This document shows positions 1-7,099 of a DNA stretch of 8,192 nucleotides, piece after piece; positions within the stretch are counted from its first letter, which is position 1; each line of letters starts with the position of its first letter. Origin of the DNA: CAVPGH01 sp046726955 (GTDB lineage Bacteria > Acidobacteriota > Vicinamibacteria > Fen-336); assembly GCA_046726955.1 (NCBI GenBank), contig JBKPBQ010000063.1, forward strand, positions 1 through 8,192. Direction: 5' to 3'. The notes beneath the pieces were generated by a model. The model saw only the letters and a list, made by a program, of their open reading frames with translations. It searched no databases and was not told where the DNA came from. Made by a program: the position numbers and the translations under genes.

Positions 1-924
1 GCCGTGCTCTACCACCTGGGGGTGATGCAGCGCGTGGTGCAGGGGATCGCCTGGATCATGCAGCGGACGCTGCGCACGTCGGGAGCGGAGACGCTCAACG
101 CGAGCGCCAACATCTTCCTGGGCCAGACCGAAGCGCCGCTCCTCATCAAGCCGTTCGTCCCGGGCCTCACGCCGTCCGAGCTCGTGGCGGTGATGACGTC
201 CGGCTTCGCCACCGCGGCCGTGGGTGTCCTCGCCGCCTACACGTTCCTGCTGCAGCCGGCCTTCCCCGGCATCGCCGGCCACCTCCTCGCGGCGAGCGTC
301 ATGAACGCCATCGCTTCGCTCTACTTCGCGAAGATCATCCACCCGGAGACGGGGGTGCCTGCGTCGAAGGACTCGCTGACCATCGCGGTGGAGAAGACGG
401 ACGCGAACGTGATCGACGCGGCGGCGGGCGGGGCCGCCCTCGGCCTCCGCCTCGCCCTGAACGTCGGCGGCATGCTCATCGCCTTCATCGCGCTCATCGC
501 CATGCTGAACTTCGGGGTGGGATGGCTGGGCGGACTCGTGGGCCACCCCGAGCTCACGCTCCAGTCGATCCTCGGCACCGTCCTCCGGCCGCTCGCGTTC
601 GTGATGGGCGTCCCCTGGCCGGACACCGGCTACGTGGGCGGCCTCATCGGCGTGAAGACGATCGTCAACGAATTCGTGGCCTACGCGCAGTTCGCGGAAG
701 ACCTGCGGAGGGGCAGCCTGGTGCTCGCTCCCCGCAGCGCCATCGTCATCGCCTACTCGCTGCTCGGCTTCGCCAACTTCTCGAGCATCGGCATCCAGAT
801 CGCGGGCATCGGCGGCCTGGCCCCGGAGCGCCGGAGCGACTTCGCCCGCTTCGGCCTGCGCGCAATGCTGGCCGGGCACCTCGCGGCGTTCGTGAGCGCG
901 TGCCTCGCGGGCATGATCCTGTGA
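1..924 (+). CDS. nupC: Concentrative nucleoside transporter (CNT/NupC family), C-terminal part, 5' end outside window
   Basis: Inner-membrane symporter that imports nucleosides using the proton or sodium gradient. The reading frame is open from base 1, and the family is usually about 400 residues, so roughly the first 100 residues lie outside the window; the GTG at base 4 is not a credible start. Three CNT signatures are visible: the substrate-binding stretch SANIFLGQTEAPLLIKP near residues 34-50 of the visible part, NEFVAY around base 670, and the C-terminal GFANFSSIGIQIAGIGGLAP followed by RRSDFARFGLRA. Several hydrophobic membrane segments separate them, and the protein ends in a final hydrophobic helix. 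The stop codon overlaps the GTG start of the purine nucleoside phosphorylase by 4 bases, so the two are translationally coupled and the transporter probably feeds the phosphorylase and cytidine deaminase downstream. The family is certain. The ion used and the purine or pyrimidine preference cannot be read from this fragment, so the symbol is by family resemblance. Confidence 0.93.
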   Translation, partial: AVLYHLGVMQRVVQGIAWIMQRTLRTSGAETLNASANIFLGQTEAPLLIKPFVPGLTPSELVAVMTSGFATAAVGVLAAYTFLLQPAFPGIAGHLLAASVMNAIASLYFAKIIHPETGVPASKDSLTIAVEKTDANVIDAAAGGAALGLRLALNVGGMLIAFIALIAMLNFGVGWLGGLVGHPELTLQSILGTVLRPLAFVMGVPWPDTGYVGGLIGVKTIVNEFVAYAQFAEDLRRGSLVLAPRSAIVIAYSLLGFANFSSIGIQIAGIGGLAPERRSDFARFGLRAMLAGHLAAFVSACLAGMIL

Positions 925-1754
925 GCCGCCTCCTGGAGCAGCTCGACGAGGCCGTCCGGTTCGTCCAGGGGAAGACGAAGCACCGGCCAACGCTCGCGCT
1001 CGTGCTCGGGTCCGGGCTCGGCGCCTTCGCGAAGACGCTGGAGCGCGCGGTCGTGATCCCGTACGCCGAGATCCCCCACTTCCCGAAGGCCACCGCGATC
1101 GGCCACAAGGGCGAGCTCGCGATCGGCCTCGCGCAGGGCGTGCCAGTGGCGGTGATGAACGGCCGCGTGCACTTCTACGAGGGTCATCCGATCGCGGACG
1201 TGGTCTTCCCGGTACGCGTGCTGGGGCGGATGGGCGTCAAGGTCGTGGTCATGACGAACGCGGCGGGCAGCGTCAACGTGAACTACAAGCCGGGCGAGCT
1301 CATGATCATCGAGGACCACATCAACTACATGGGCGTGAACCCGCTCATCGGCCCCAACGTGGACGAGCTCGGCGAGCGGTTCTTCGACCTCTCCGACGCC
1401 TACGACCGCCGCCTGGGCGAGATCGCGGAGAAGGCGTGCCGCGCGGTGGCCATGACCGTGCGCCGCGGCGTCTACATCGCGTTCGCCGGACCGTCCTACG
1501 AATCCCCGGCGGAGATCAAGATGTCGCGCACGATGGGGGCGGACGCCGTCGGGATGTCCACCGTCCCCGAGGTCATCGCCGCCCGCCACATGGGAGTGCG
1601 CGTGCTCGCGATCTCCTGCATCACGAACATGGCGGCGGGCGTCCTCAAGAAGAAGCTCGACCACCGCGAGGTGCTGGAGGTGGGCGAGAAGGTCAAGGCC
1701 GGCCTCCTCGACGTCCTCTCGCGGATCCTCGTGGAGGCGGCCAAACAGGTATGA
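921..1754 (+). CDS. punA: Purine nucleoside phosphorylase, class I trimeric type
   Basis: Cytoplasmic enzyme that splits inosine, guanosine and their deoxy forms with phosphate into free base and (deoxy)ribose-1-phosphate. The 277-residue product has the normal length for the trimeric family. Visible motifs are the phosphate loop GSGLG (30-34), GHKGE (61-65), NGRVHFYEGH (80-89), TNAAGS (112-117), GPSYESPAE (190-198), VGMSTVPE (210-217) and ITNMAAG (234-240). Glu194, Met212 and Asn236 fall at the same spacing as the base- and ribose-binding Glu201, Met219 and Asn243 of the human enzyme, which suggests 6-oxopurine specificity. I chose the GTG at 921 because it forms a GTGA overlap with the transporter stop and gives a normal N-terminus; the frame is open further upstream, but there it only shadows the transporter gene. 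No strong ribosome-binding site precedes it, which fits translational coupling. The stop overlaps the cytidine deaminase ATG. Its products hypoxanthine and guanine are substrates of the hpt gene at 3104-3613. Confidence 0.96.
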   Translation: MSRLLEQLDEAVRFVQGKTKHRPTLALVLGSGLGAFAKTLERAVVIPYAEIPHFPKATAIGHKGELAIGLAQGVPVAVMNGRVHFYEGHPIADVVFPVRVLGRMGVKVVVMTNAAGSVNVNYKPGELMIIEDHINYMGVNPLIGPNVDELGERFFDLSDAYDRRLGEIAEKACRAVAMTVRRGVYIAFAGPSYESPAEIKMSRTMGADAVGMSTVPEVIAARHMGVRVLAISCITNMAAGVLKKKLDHREVLEVGEKVKAGLLDVLSRILVEAAKQV

Positions 1755-2188
1755 AGAAGAAGCGGAAGACGGCACGGCGCGCGGGCAAAGCCGACGTCCA
1801 CCGGAGCGAGCTCGTGGCCTTCGCCGCGGCGGCGCGGAAGAAGGCGGTGGCGCCCTACTCGCGATTCAAGGTGGGGGCGGCCTTGCGCACGCGCACCGGC
1901 GAGATCGTCACCGGCTGCAACATCGAGAACGCGACGTATGGGCTGACGGTGTGCGCAGAGCGGACGGCGATCATGAAGGCGGTCTCGGAGGGCCTGCGCG
2001 ACTTCGACGCCATCGCGGTGGTGGCCCGGTCCAAGCGTCCGACCGCTCCCTGCGGGCCCTGCCGGCAGCTCATCTGGGAGTTCTGCGGGGACGTCTGGGT
2101 GCACGTGGCGGACGCGGGCAGCGGAAAGGTGATCAGCCACCGCATGAAGGAGCTCCTCCCGCTGCCGTTCGACGCGCGCAACCTGTGA
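1751..2188 (+). CDS. cdd: Cytidine deaminase, small zinc-dependent type
   Basis: Hydrolyses cytidine and deoxycytidine to uridine and deoxyuridine plus ammonia in pyrimidine salvage. The 145-residue product carries APYSRFKVGAAL (34-45), GCNIENATYG (55-64), CAE with zinc ligand Cys68 and catalytic Glu70, and PCGPCRQ (100-106) with zinc ligands Cys101 and Cys104. The 33-residue spacing between the first two cysteines equals that of the short homotetrameric enzymes such as Bacillus subtilis Cdd. The ATG at 1751 overlaps the preceding TGA (ATGA) and a GGAGG lies at 1733-1737, somewhat far upstream. Compared with typical short cytidine deaminases this start adds about 15 residues, very basic at the front (MKKKRKTARR). 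No better in-frame start exists near the domain edge, so the extension is probably real. The stop overlaps the GTG of murQ. It sits logically behind a nucleoside importer and a phosphorylase. Confidence 0.95.
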   Translation: MKKKRKTARRAGKADVHRSELVAFAAAARKKAVAPYSRFKVGAALRTRTGEIVTGCNIENATYGLTVCAERTAIMKAVSEGLRDFDAIAVVARSKRPTAPCGPCRQLIWEFCGDVWVHVADAGSGKVISHRMKELLPLPFDARNL

Positions 2189-3087
2189 CGCGCGCCGGCT
2201 CCCGCCGCTGGTCGCGGCTCCTCACGGAGCAGCGCAACCCGCGCAGCCGCAACCTCGATCGTCTCCCTACCGAGCGCGTCGTCGCGCTTCTCCTCGACGA
2301 GGACCGCCGGGCCCTGGTCGCCGCTCATCGTGCACGCGGCGCGCTGGCGCGGGGGGCGCGGCTCCTCGCCGAGTCGCTCGACCGGGGAGGAGACGTCGTC
2401 TTCGTGGGCGCAGGGACGAGCGGCCGCCTCGGCGTACTCGAGGCCGCGGAGTGCCCGCCCACGTTCGGAAGCGATCCGCGACGCATCCGCGCCGTGATGG
2501 CGGGAGGCCAGGAGTCGGTCTTCCGCTCGCGCGAGGGCGCGGAGGACCGCCTCGACCACGGCCGGCGCGAGGGGCGGCGCCTGCGCCGGGGCGACGTCCT
2601 CGTCGGAATCTCCGCGAGCTCGGTGACGCCGTTCGTGCGGGGCGCGCTGCGGGCGGCGCGGTCTCGCGGCGCTCGCACCATCCTCGTCACGTGTGCCCCG
2701 GGGCCCGGTCTGCGTCGGCTCGCCGACGTGGTGGTCGCGATCCCGAGCGGCCCCGAGGTGCTCACCGGCTCCACGCGGCTCAAGGCGGGCTCCGCCACGA
2801 AGGCCGCGCTCAACGCGCTCACCACCGCGGCCATGGTCCGGCTGGGGAAGGCCTACGAGAACCTGATGGTGGACCTGCGGCCGACGTCGGCGAAGCTGGT
2901 CGACCGGAGCCTACGCATCGTGGCGGCCGCGGCGCGCGTGGATGAGACGACCGCTCGTCGCCTTCTCCGGGACGCGGGAGGCGAAGTCAAGACCGCGATC
3001 GTGATGGGGCGGCTCCGTGTCGGCGCGGGCACGGCGCGGCGCCGGCTGCGGGCCGTACAGGGGCACGTACGCCGGGCGCTCGCCTAG
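2185..3087 (+). CDS. murQ: N-acetylmuramic acid 6-phosphate etherase (MurQ), SIS-domain protein
   Basis: Cleaves the D-lactyl ether of MurNAc-6-phosphate to give GlcNAc-6-phosphate and D-lactate in cell-wall recycling. The 300-residue product matches the usual length (about 298 in Escherichia coli). Motifs in order are LLTEQRNPRS (12-21), the SIS-domain glycine loop FVGAGTSGRLGVLEAAECPP (73-92), AGGQESVF (106-113), EGAED (117-121), SGPEVLTGSTRLKAG (188-202) and MVRLGKAYENLMVDL (217-231). Glu89 and Glu120 stand 31 residues apart, exactly like catalytic Glu83 and Glu114 of the E. coli enzyme. The second sugar-phosphate loop reads SASSVTPF where many MurQ proteins have AASGRTPY. The start is the GTG at 2185, which overlaps the cdd stop as GTGA; no ribosome-binding site stands out, as expected for a coupled gene. 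No murP-like transporter or MurNAc kinase is visible. A related glucokinase-regulatory-like function is less likely given the close match to the MurQ motifs. Confidence 0.93.
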   Translation: MTRAGSRRWSRLLTEQRNPRSRNLDRLPTERVVALLLDEDRRALVAAHRARGALARGARLLAESLDRGGDVVFVGAGTSGRLGVLEAAECPPTFGSDPRRIRAVMAGGQESVFRSREGAEDRLDHGRREGRRLRRGDVLVGISASSVTPFVRGALRAARSRGARTILVTCAPGPGLRRLADVVVAIPSGPEVLTGSTRLKAGSATKAALNALTTAAMVRLGKAYENLMVDLRPTSAKLVDRSLRIVAAAARVDETTARRLLRDAGGEVKTAIVMGRLRVGAGTARRRLRAVQGHVRRALA

Positions 3088-3103
3088 CGGACCCGTACCG
3101 GGC

Positions 3104-3613
3104 TCAGCTTCCGTAGACGACGATGTCCTTCAGGTTGCGGTAGTGCTCGTTGTAGTCGAGCCCGTAGCCGACCACGAACAGGTCCTCGATCGTGAAGCCC
3201 ACGTAGTCCACGGGCGTCTCCACGAGCCGCCGCGACGGCTTGGAGAGAAGCGTCGCGACCTTGAGCGTCCGCGGCCCGCGCGCCTTCAGCACCTTCAGCA
3301 GGTAGTTGAGCGTGAGGCCGGTGTCCACGATGTCCTCGACCACGAGGAGATCGCGGCCGTCGAGGCCCTGGTCGAGGTCCTTGATGAGCTTGACCTCGCC
3401 CGAAGACTTGGTGGCCGCGCCGTACGACGAGACCGCGATGTAGTCGAGGCTCAGCGGAAGGTCTATCTGACGTGCCAGATCCGTCATGAACGTGCACGCG
3501 CCCTTCAGCACGCCCACGAGGTGCGGCTCGCGGCCGGCGTAGTCGCGCGCGATCTCGCGGCCCATCTCCTGGACGCGGGCCTGGATCTCGTCGTGGGAAA
3601 GTAGCACTCGCAT
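3104..3613 (-). CDS. hpt: Hypoxanthine phosphoribosyltransferase
   Basis: Cytoplasmic purine salvage enzyme that joins hypoxanthine or guanine to PRPP, giving IMP or GMP. The 169-residue product has the family's usual size. Visible are VGVLKGACTFMTDLAR (33-48), the flexible-loop region SSYGAATKSSGEVK (62-75), the PRPP-binding signature VVEDIVDTGLTL (91-102) and the C-terminal base-binding region VGYGLDYNEHYRNL (148-161). The frame is open to an ATG at 3661, but I chose the ATG at 3613: it gives the canonical N-terminus MRVLLSHDEI, has GGAA 8 bases upstream, and a good promoter has its -10 box at 3640-3645, so the upstream ATG would not be transcribed. The gene converges on murQ with 16 bases between the stops and diverges from the outer-membrane receptor gene. 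It uses the free bases made by the phosphorylase at 921-1754. Confidence 0.95.
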   Translation of the reverse strand: MRVLLSHDEIQARVQEMGREIARDYAGREPHLVGVLKGACTFMTDLARQIDLPLSLDYIAVSSYGAATKSSGEVKLIKDLDQGLDGRDLLVVEDIVDTGLTLNYLLKVLKARGPRTLKVATLLSKPSRRLVETPVDYVGFTIEDLFVVGYGLDYNEHYRNLKDIVVYGS

Positions 3614-3639
3614 CACGCTGATTCCATTTCGGGGCGGGC

Positions 3640-3668
3640 AGTATAGCCCCTCGATCACCACCTCTCAA
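3640..3668 (-). promoter_or_regulatory. Sigma-70-like promoter of hpt
   Basis: Read on the - strand, a -35 box TTGAGA (3668-3663, five of six consensus bases) is followed by exactly 17 bases and a -10 box TATACT (3645-3640, five of six). Transcription would begin near 3633, leaving a leader of about 20 bases before the hpt ATG at 3613. It is the best promoter-like match I found by eye in the window and it supports the shorter hpt start. The assignment rests on consensus matching only. Confidence 0.65.
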
Positions 3669-3687
3669 CGATGAGACCTTTCGACCA

Positions 3688-3716
3688 TTGACTTCGCGGC
3701 CCTCGCGAAAATACCA
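3688..3716 (+). promoter_or_regulatory. Candidate promoter with dyad for the TonB-dependent receptor gene
   Basis: A TTGACT box at 3688-3693 (five of six -35 bases) is followed by a weak -10 candidate around AATACC/ATACCA at 3710-3716. Between them lies a perfect dyad TTCGCG-gccct-CGCGAA (3693-3709) that could be an operator covering the spacer. If used, the leader to the GTG at 3799 would be about 75 bases. The -10 is poor, so either an activator is needed or the true promoter lies elsewhere in 3694-3785. It stands back to back with the hpt promoter, the two -35 boxes being 19 bases apart. Confidence 0.35.
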
Positions 3717-3785
3717 TCTGGCCACTCTAGCGACTCGGCCAACCCACCCGTGGCAGTTGAGGTCATCCCAGGCTACGGCCTGATC

Positions 3786-3790
3786 AGGAG
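3786..3790 (+). promoter_or_regulatory. Ribosome-binding site of the receptor gene
   Basis: AGGAG, within the purine-rich run AGGAGAAGAG, ends 8 bases before the GTG at 3799. It decides the start codon, because GTG at 3799 also yields a proper signal peptide. Confidence 0.75.
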
Positions 3791-3798
3791 AAGAGACA

Positions 3799-6700
3799 GT
3801 GAGAAAAGCGCTTAGCCTCCTCTCAGGGCTGGCCGTCGTCGCCCTCCTTTCCTCTTCCGCGCTCGCCCAGTCGCAGGCCACGACCGGCGAGGTCCGCGGC
3901 ACCCTGACGGACACGACGGGAGCCGTCGTCCCCGGCGCCACGGTGGTGTTGAGCGACGCCTCCCGAGGCGTCTCCCGCTCCGTCGTGACCGCCAGCGACG
4001 GCACCTTCGTCGCTCCTCTCCTGCCCCCCGGCACCTACGACATCACCGCCACCCTCGCCGGCTTCCAGCCCCTCAAGAACAAGGGCATCCACGTGACCGT
4101 GGGCTCGCAGGTCACGGTGAACATGGTGATGAAGGTGGGAACGGTCGAGGAGGCGATCACCGTAGAGGGCGGAGCGTCCGCGGTCGAGACCACGTCCTCC
4201 GTCCGCACGGCGACCGTTGACGAGACCGCGATCTCCAGCCTGCCCATCAACGGCCGCCGCTTCCAGGACTTCGTCACCCTCACCCCCACCGTCCAGGTCG
4301 ATCCCCAGCGCGGCCAGCTCTCGCTCGCCGGCCAGCGCGGGATCAACGCCTACGTGAGCATCGACGGCGCCGACCACAACCAGCCGTTCTTCGGCGGCAT
4401 CCGCGGCGGCGAGCGCTCGAACAACGCCTTCACGGTTCCCCAGGAGGCGATCCAGGAGTTCCAGGTCGTGGCCTCCGGGTACACCGCGGAGTTCGGCCGC
4501 TCCACGGGCGGCGTCGTGAACGCCGTCACCAAGTCCGGCTCGAACGACATCCGTGGATCCGCCTTCTACCTGAACCGGAACCGGGACTGGGCGGACGACA
4601 ACGCCTTCGGCCAGAACGCCGCACCCACCCAGCAGCAGTTCGGAGGGTCCGTCGGCGGTCCTATCCGGAAGGACAAGGCCTACTTCTTCCTCGCCTACGA
4701 GCAGCAGAAGTTCAAGAACACGAGGAACGTGATCTTCGGCTCGATCGCCGGGCTCTCCCCCACCGCGGCCACCCAGGAGGCCTTCGACTACTACAAGTCG
4801 CTCGAGACTCCTTTCGACGCCACGAACGACGCGTGGACGGTCCTCGGGCGGATCGACTACCAGTTCGGCCAGAACCACCGGTTCAACATCCGCTACACGC
4901 ACAGCAACAACGAAGCCCTCAACTCCAACGCTACCGGCAACGCGCTCGACCCCGCGACCATCAGCGCCCTCTCCAACAACGGCACCGAGAAGGACAACAC
5001 GAACGTGGTGGTGGCCCAGCTCACGAGTGTCCTCAAGCCCACCCTCCTCCTCGAGGCGAGGGCGCAGTACGCGCGCGAGGAGCGGCCGCGCCTCGCGAAC
5101 GAGGAAGCGACGAACGTCACGAACTCGATCGGCCGTTACGGGACGGTGAACTTCCTCCCCACAACCCAGTTCGACTGGACGGCGGGGGCGAACGTCAACA
5201 TGACGTGGATCCGGCCCAAGCACACCTTCAAGGCCGGGGTCGACTACCGGCACACCTACGTGGACCAGACGTTCGGATTCAACCAGTTCGGCGTCTTCAA
5301 CATCTCCGGCACCACGGCGGCCGTCCTCGAGCTCATGAGCGTCGGCGGCCCCACCGCCAACCGCTTCGACTCCACTGCCGTCACCTTCGACCGGCAGATG
5401 GGGAACCTGCTCCTGAACTTCGGGAGCGACGAGGTCGCCTTCTTCGTGCAGGACAGCTGGAAAGCGACACCGAGCCTCACCGTCAACTACGGGTTGCGCT
5501 GGGAGGGCGCGTTCAACCCGACCCCCGTGGCCAACAACGAGTTCTTGCTCTCCCGCGTGCGCAACTTCGTTTCCCCCGTCGACGGCCGCACTGTGGATCC
5601 CACGCAGATCCCCGACCAGACAGACCAGTGGGGGCCGCGGGTCGGCTTCGCCTGGGATCCCAACAAGGATGGAAAGACGGTCGTGCGCGGCTACACGGGC
5701 CTCTACTACGCGCGCACGCCTGCCCTCATCTACGCCGGGCCCATGAACAACTACCGCACGCCGGCCGGCGACCTCTCGCTACGCCTGCCCTTCACGGTGC
5801 CCGGGAACCCCAACAACACGGTCTACAAGCAGCTCCGCCTGATCGGGATCGACCTCAACACCTTCCCGCTCGGGTCGCTGCCGATCCTCAGCCAGGACCA
5901 GATGCTCGCGATCGCGAGCGCGCTCGGGCTGAGCCCGAACCCCGCGGTGGGCAGCGCGCCGTTGTCGGTGGACAAGGACTTCGAGAACCCGCGCGCGTTC
6001 CAGGTCGGCTTCGGCGGGCAGCGCGAGATCGCGCACGGCATCACGCTCGGGCTCGAGGGCATGTACATCAAGACCGACCGCCTCGAGCGGAACCGCGAGC
6101 TGAACCTCGCTCCCCCCGTCATCCGGGCCAACGACCCGGCGCAGCGGCCATTCTTCAACCGGCCGGCGACGCCGCGGCCGATCAGCGACCTCGGCGCGCT
6201 GCAGGTCAGGGAGTCCACCGCGGAGTCGAAGTACAAGGCGCTCACGTTCTCCGGTCGCGTGCAGAAGAAGTGGGGGAACGTCAACGTCTACTACGTGCTC
6301 AGCAAGTCGGAGTCGGACGACGACAACGAGCGCGACGCCTCGGGACCCGCCTACCAGAACACCTACAACCTCGGCGACGAGTGGGGACCCGCGCGCCTGG
6401 ACCGCCGGCACCAGTTCAACGGCTACGTTGTCTTCTTCCTGCCCGCGGGCTTCGACCTCACGAGCGGCTTCCGCTTCCTGTCCGGCCGGCCGATCGACGC
6501 CGCAATGGGCATCGACGCCAACGGCGACCAGCAGAACTTCACGTCCGCCGCCGGCGGCTTCTCGACCGATCGACCCTACAGCGCCCCTGGCGTGTCGTTC
6601 GGGCGCAACGCATTCCGGAACGAGCCGTTCAAGGAGGTCAACCTCCGCTTGCAGTGGAAGTGGAACATCCGCGGGAGCCAGAGCCTCATCCTCTCCGCCG

Positions 6701-6930
6701 AGGCCTTCAACATCTTCAACTGGGACAACATCGAGCTCGGCGGGAACACCGTGCAGAACTACTGCGCGGCGCCGGTGCCGCTCAACTGCGGGTTCGGCCC
6801 GCCCACGAACCCGAACTTCCTGCAGCTCGTCGACCAGAACCCCGCGTCGACACGATTCGGCCAGCTCCTCCTGACGAACACGCCGGGGGCGCCGCGGCAG
6901 CTGCAGCTCGGGATTCGCTTCCAGTTCTGA
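3799..6930 (+). CDS. TonB-dependent outer-membrane receptor, Oar-like, with carboxypeptidase-regulatory-like N-terminal domain
   Basis: Outer-membrane beta-barrel expected to take up a large or scarce substrate with energy from the TonB-ExbBD system; the substrate cannot be told from the sequence. The 1043-residue product begins with a Sec signal peptide (MRKALSLLSGLAVVALLSSS, cleavage likely after ALA at 21-23). A carboxypeptidase-regulatory/Cna-B-like beta-sandwich follows at about 29-112 (GEVRGTLTDTTGAVVPGATV, SDGTFVAPLLPPGTYDI). A TonB-box-like EEAITVE lies at 117-123 and a plug domain at about 138-250 (SSLPINGRRFQDF, SIDGADHN, IQEFQVVASGYTAEFGRSTG, GGVVNAVTKSGSND). The rest is a long barrel ending in QLGIRFQF, a typical terminal strand with a final aromatic residue for BAM recognition. 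It appears intact. No SusD-like partner, TonB or periplasmic binding protein is next to it. The start is a GTG supported by AGGAG 8 bases upstream. The downstream insertion sequence begins almost directly at the stop codon. Such receptors occur in many copies in Acidobacteriota. Confidence 0.92.
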   Translation: MRKALSLLSGLAVVALLSSSALAQSQATTGEVRGTLTDTTGAVVPGATVVLSDASRGVSRSVVTASDGTFVAPLLPPGTYDITATLAGFQPLKNKGIHVTVGSQVTVNMVMKVGTVEEAITVEGGASAVETTSSVRTATVDETAISSLPINGRRFQDFVTLTPTVQVDPQRGQLSLAGQRGINAYVSIDGADHNQPFFGGIRGGERSNNAFTVPQEAIQEFQVVASGYTAEFGRSTGGVVNAVTKSGSNDIRGSAFYLNRNRDWADDNAFGQNAAPTQQQFGGSVGGPIRKDKAYFFLAYEQQKFKNTRNVIFGSIAGLSPTAATQEAFDYYKSLETPFDATNDAWTVLGRIDYQFGQNHRFNIRYTHSNNEALNSNATGNALDPATISALSNNGTEKDNTNVVVAQLTSVLKPTLLLEARAQYAREERPRLANEEATNVTNSIGRYGTVNFLPTTQFDWTAGANVNMTWIRPKHTFKAGVDYRHTYVDQTFGFNQFGVFNISGTTAAVLELMSVGGPTANRFDSTAVTFDRQMGNLLLNFGSDEVAFFVQDSWKATPSLTVNYGLRWEGAFNPTPVANNEFLLSRVRNFVSPVDGRTVDPTQIPDQTDQWGPRVGFAWDPNKDGKTVVRGYTGLYYARTPALIYAGPMNNYRTPAGDLSLRLPFTVPGNPNNTVYKQLRLIGIDLNTFPLGSLPILSQDQMLAIASALGLSPNPAVGSAPLSVDKDFENPRAFQVGFGGQREIAHGITLGLEGMYIKTDRLERNRELNLAPPVIRANDPAQRPFFNRPATPRPISDLGALQVRESTAESKYKALTFSGRVQKKWGNVNVYYVLSKSESDDDNERDASGPAYQNTYNLGDEWGPARLDRRHQFNGYVVFFLPAGFDLTSGFRFLSGRPIDAAMGIDANGDQQNFTSAAGGFSTDRPYSAPGVSFGRNAFRNEPFKEVNLRLQWKWNIRGSQSLILSAEAFNIFNWDNIELGGNTVQNYCAAPVPLNCGFGPPTNPNFLQLVDQNPASTRFGQLLLTNTPGAPRQLQLGIRFQF

Positions 6931-6982
6931 TATGGGACGACCGGTCAAGCCCTAGTTGCAGCTCGTTTGTTACCTCCGGTAA

Positions 6983-7012
6983 TCCAGGAGCAGAGAAAGC
7001 GGCGGTCGAGGC
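6983..7012 (+). repeat. Left arm of a 30-base imperfect inverted repeat
   Basis: Starts TCCAGGAGCAGAG and ends CGGTCGAGGC. It matches the reverse complement of 7168-7197 at 27 of 30 positions by direct alignment: 13 matches, 2 mismatches, 4 matches, 1 mismatch, 10 matches. The identity stops sharply on both sides of the arm. No target-site duplication is evident outside the pair. Confidence 0.85.
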
Positions 7013-7099
7013 AGCGGTTGCGACGGTTGATCACTCTGATATTCGCGGATCGAGCTTTGGGCTCGCCGTCATGGTCGTGATCCGTCGGGAGCTGCCTCG
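7007..7099 (-). ncRNA. Candidate structured RNA stem-loop (possible part of an IS110-family bridge RNA)
   Basis: A nested stem-loop can be drawn by eye. The outer stem is CGAGGCAGC (7007-7015) with GCTGCCTCG (7091-7099), 9 pairs. Next come CGACG (7021-7025) with CGTCG (7083-7087), GATCAC (7029-7034) with GTGATC (7077-7082), CGG (7046-7048) with CCG (7066-7068), and CGAGC (7051-7055) with GCTCG (7061-7065) around the loop TTTGG. The stems are separated by small internal loops and bulges. IS110-family recombinases use an element-encoded structured RNA with internal guide loops, and in IS1111-type members it is encoded 3' of the transposase, the position seen here. The strand is chosen to match the transposase. 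Function and transcript ends are unproven. Confidence 0.35.

Noticed and set aside
522..920. Upstream in-frame extension of the purine nucleoside phosphorylase
   Set aside because: It lies wholly inside the transporter gene in another frame and gives an Arg/Pro-rich sequence. The GTG at 921 gives the family's normal N-terminus and a 4-base coupling overlap.
3088..3105. Possible bidirectional terminator between murQ and hpt (CCCG-tac-CGGG at 3092-3102)
   Set aside because: The stem is only four pairs, extendable by two across a bulge, with no T-tract on either strand. Too weak to call.
3614..3661. Longer hpt start at the ATG at 3661
   Set aside because: It would start upstream of the -10 box at 3640-3645 and add 16 residues not typical of the family; the ATG at 3613 gives the usual N-terminus.
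3823..5253. 476-residue open frame on the minus strand opposite the receptor
   Set aside because: Composition dominated by Val, Gly, Asp, Arg and Glu, no motifs, antisense to a clear coding sequence: an antisense shadow.
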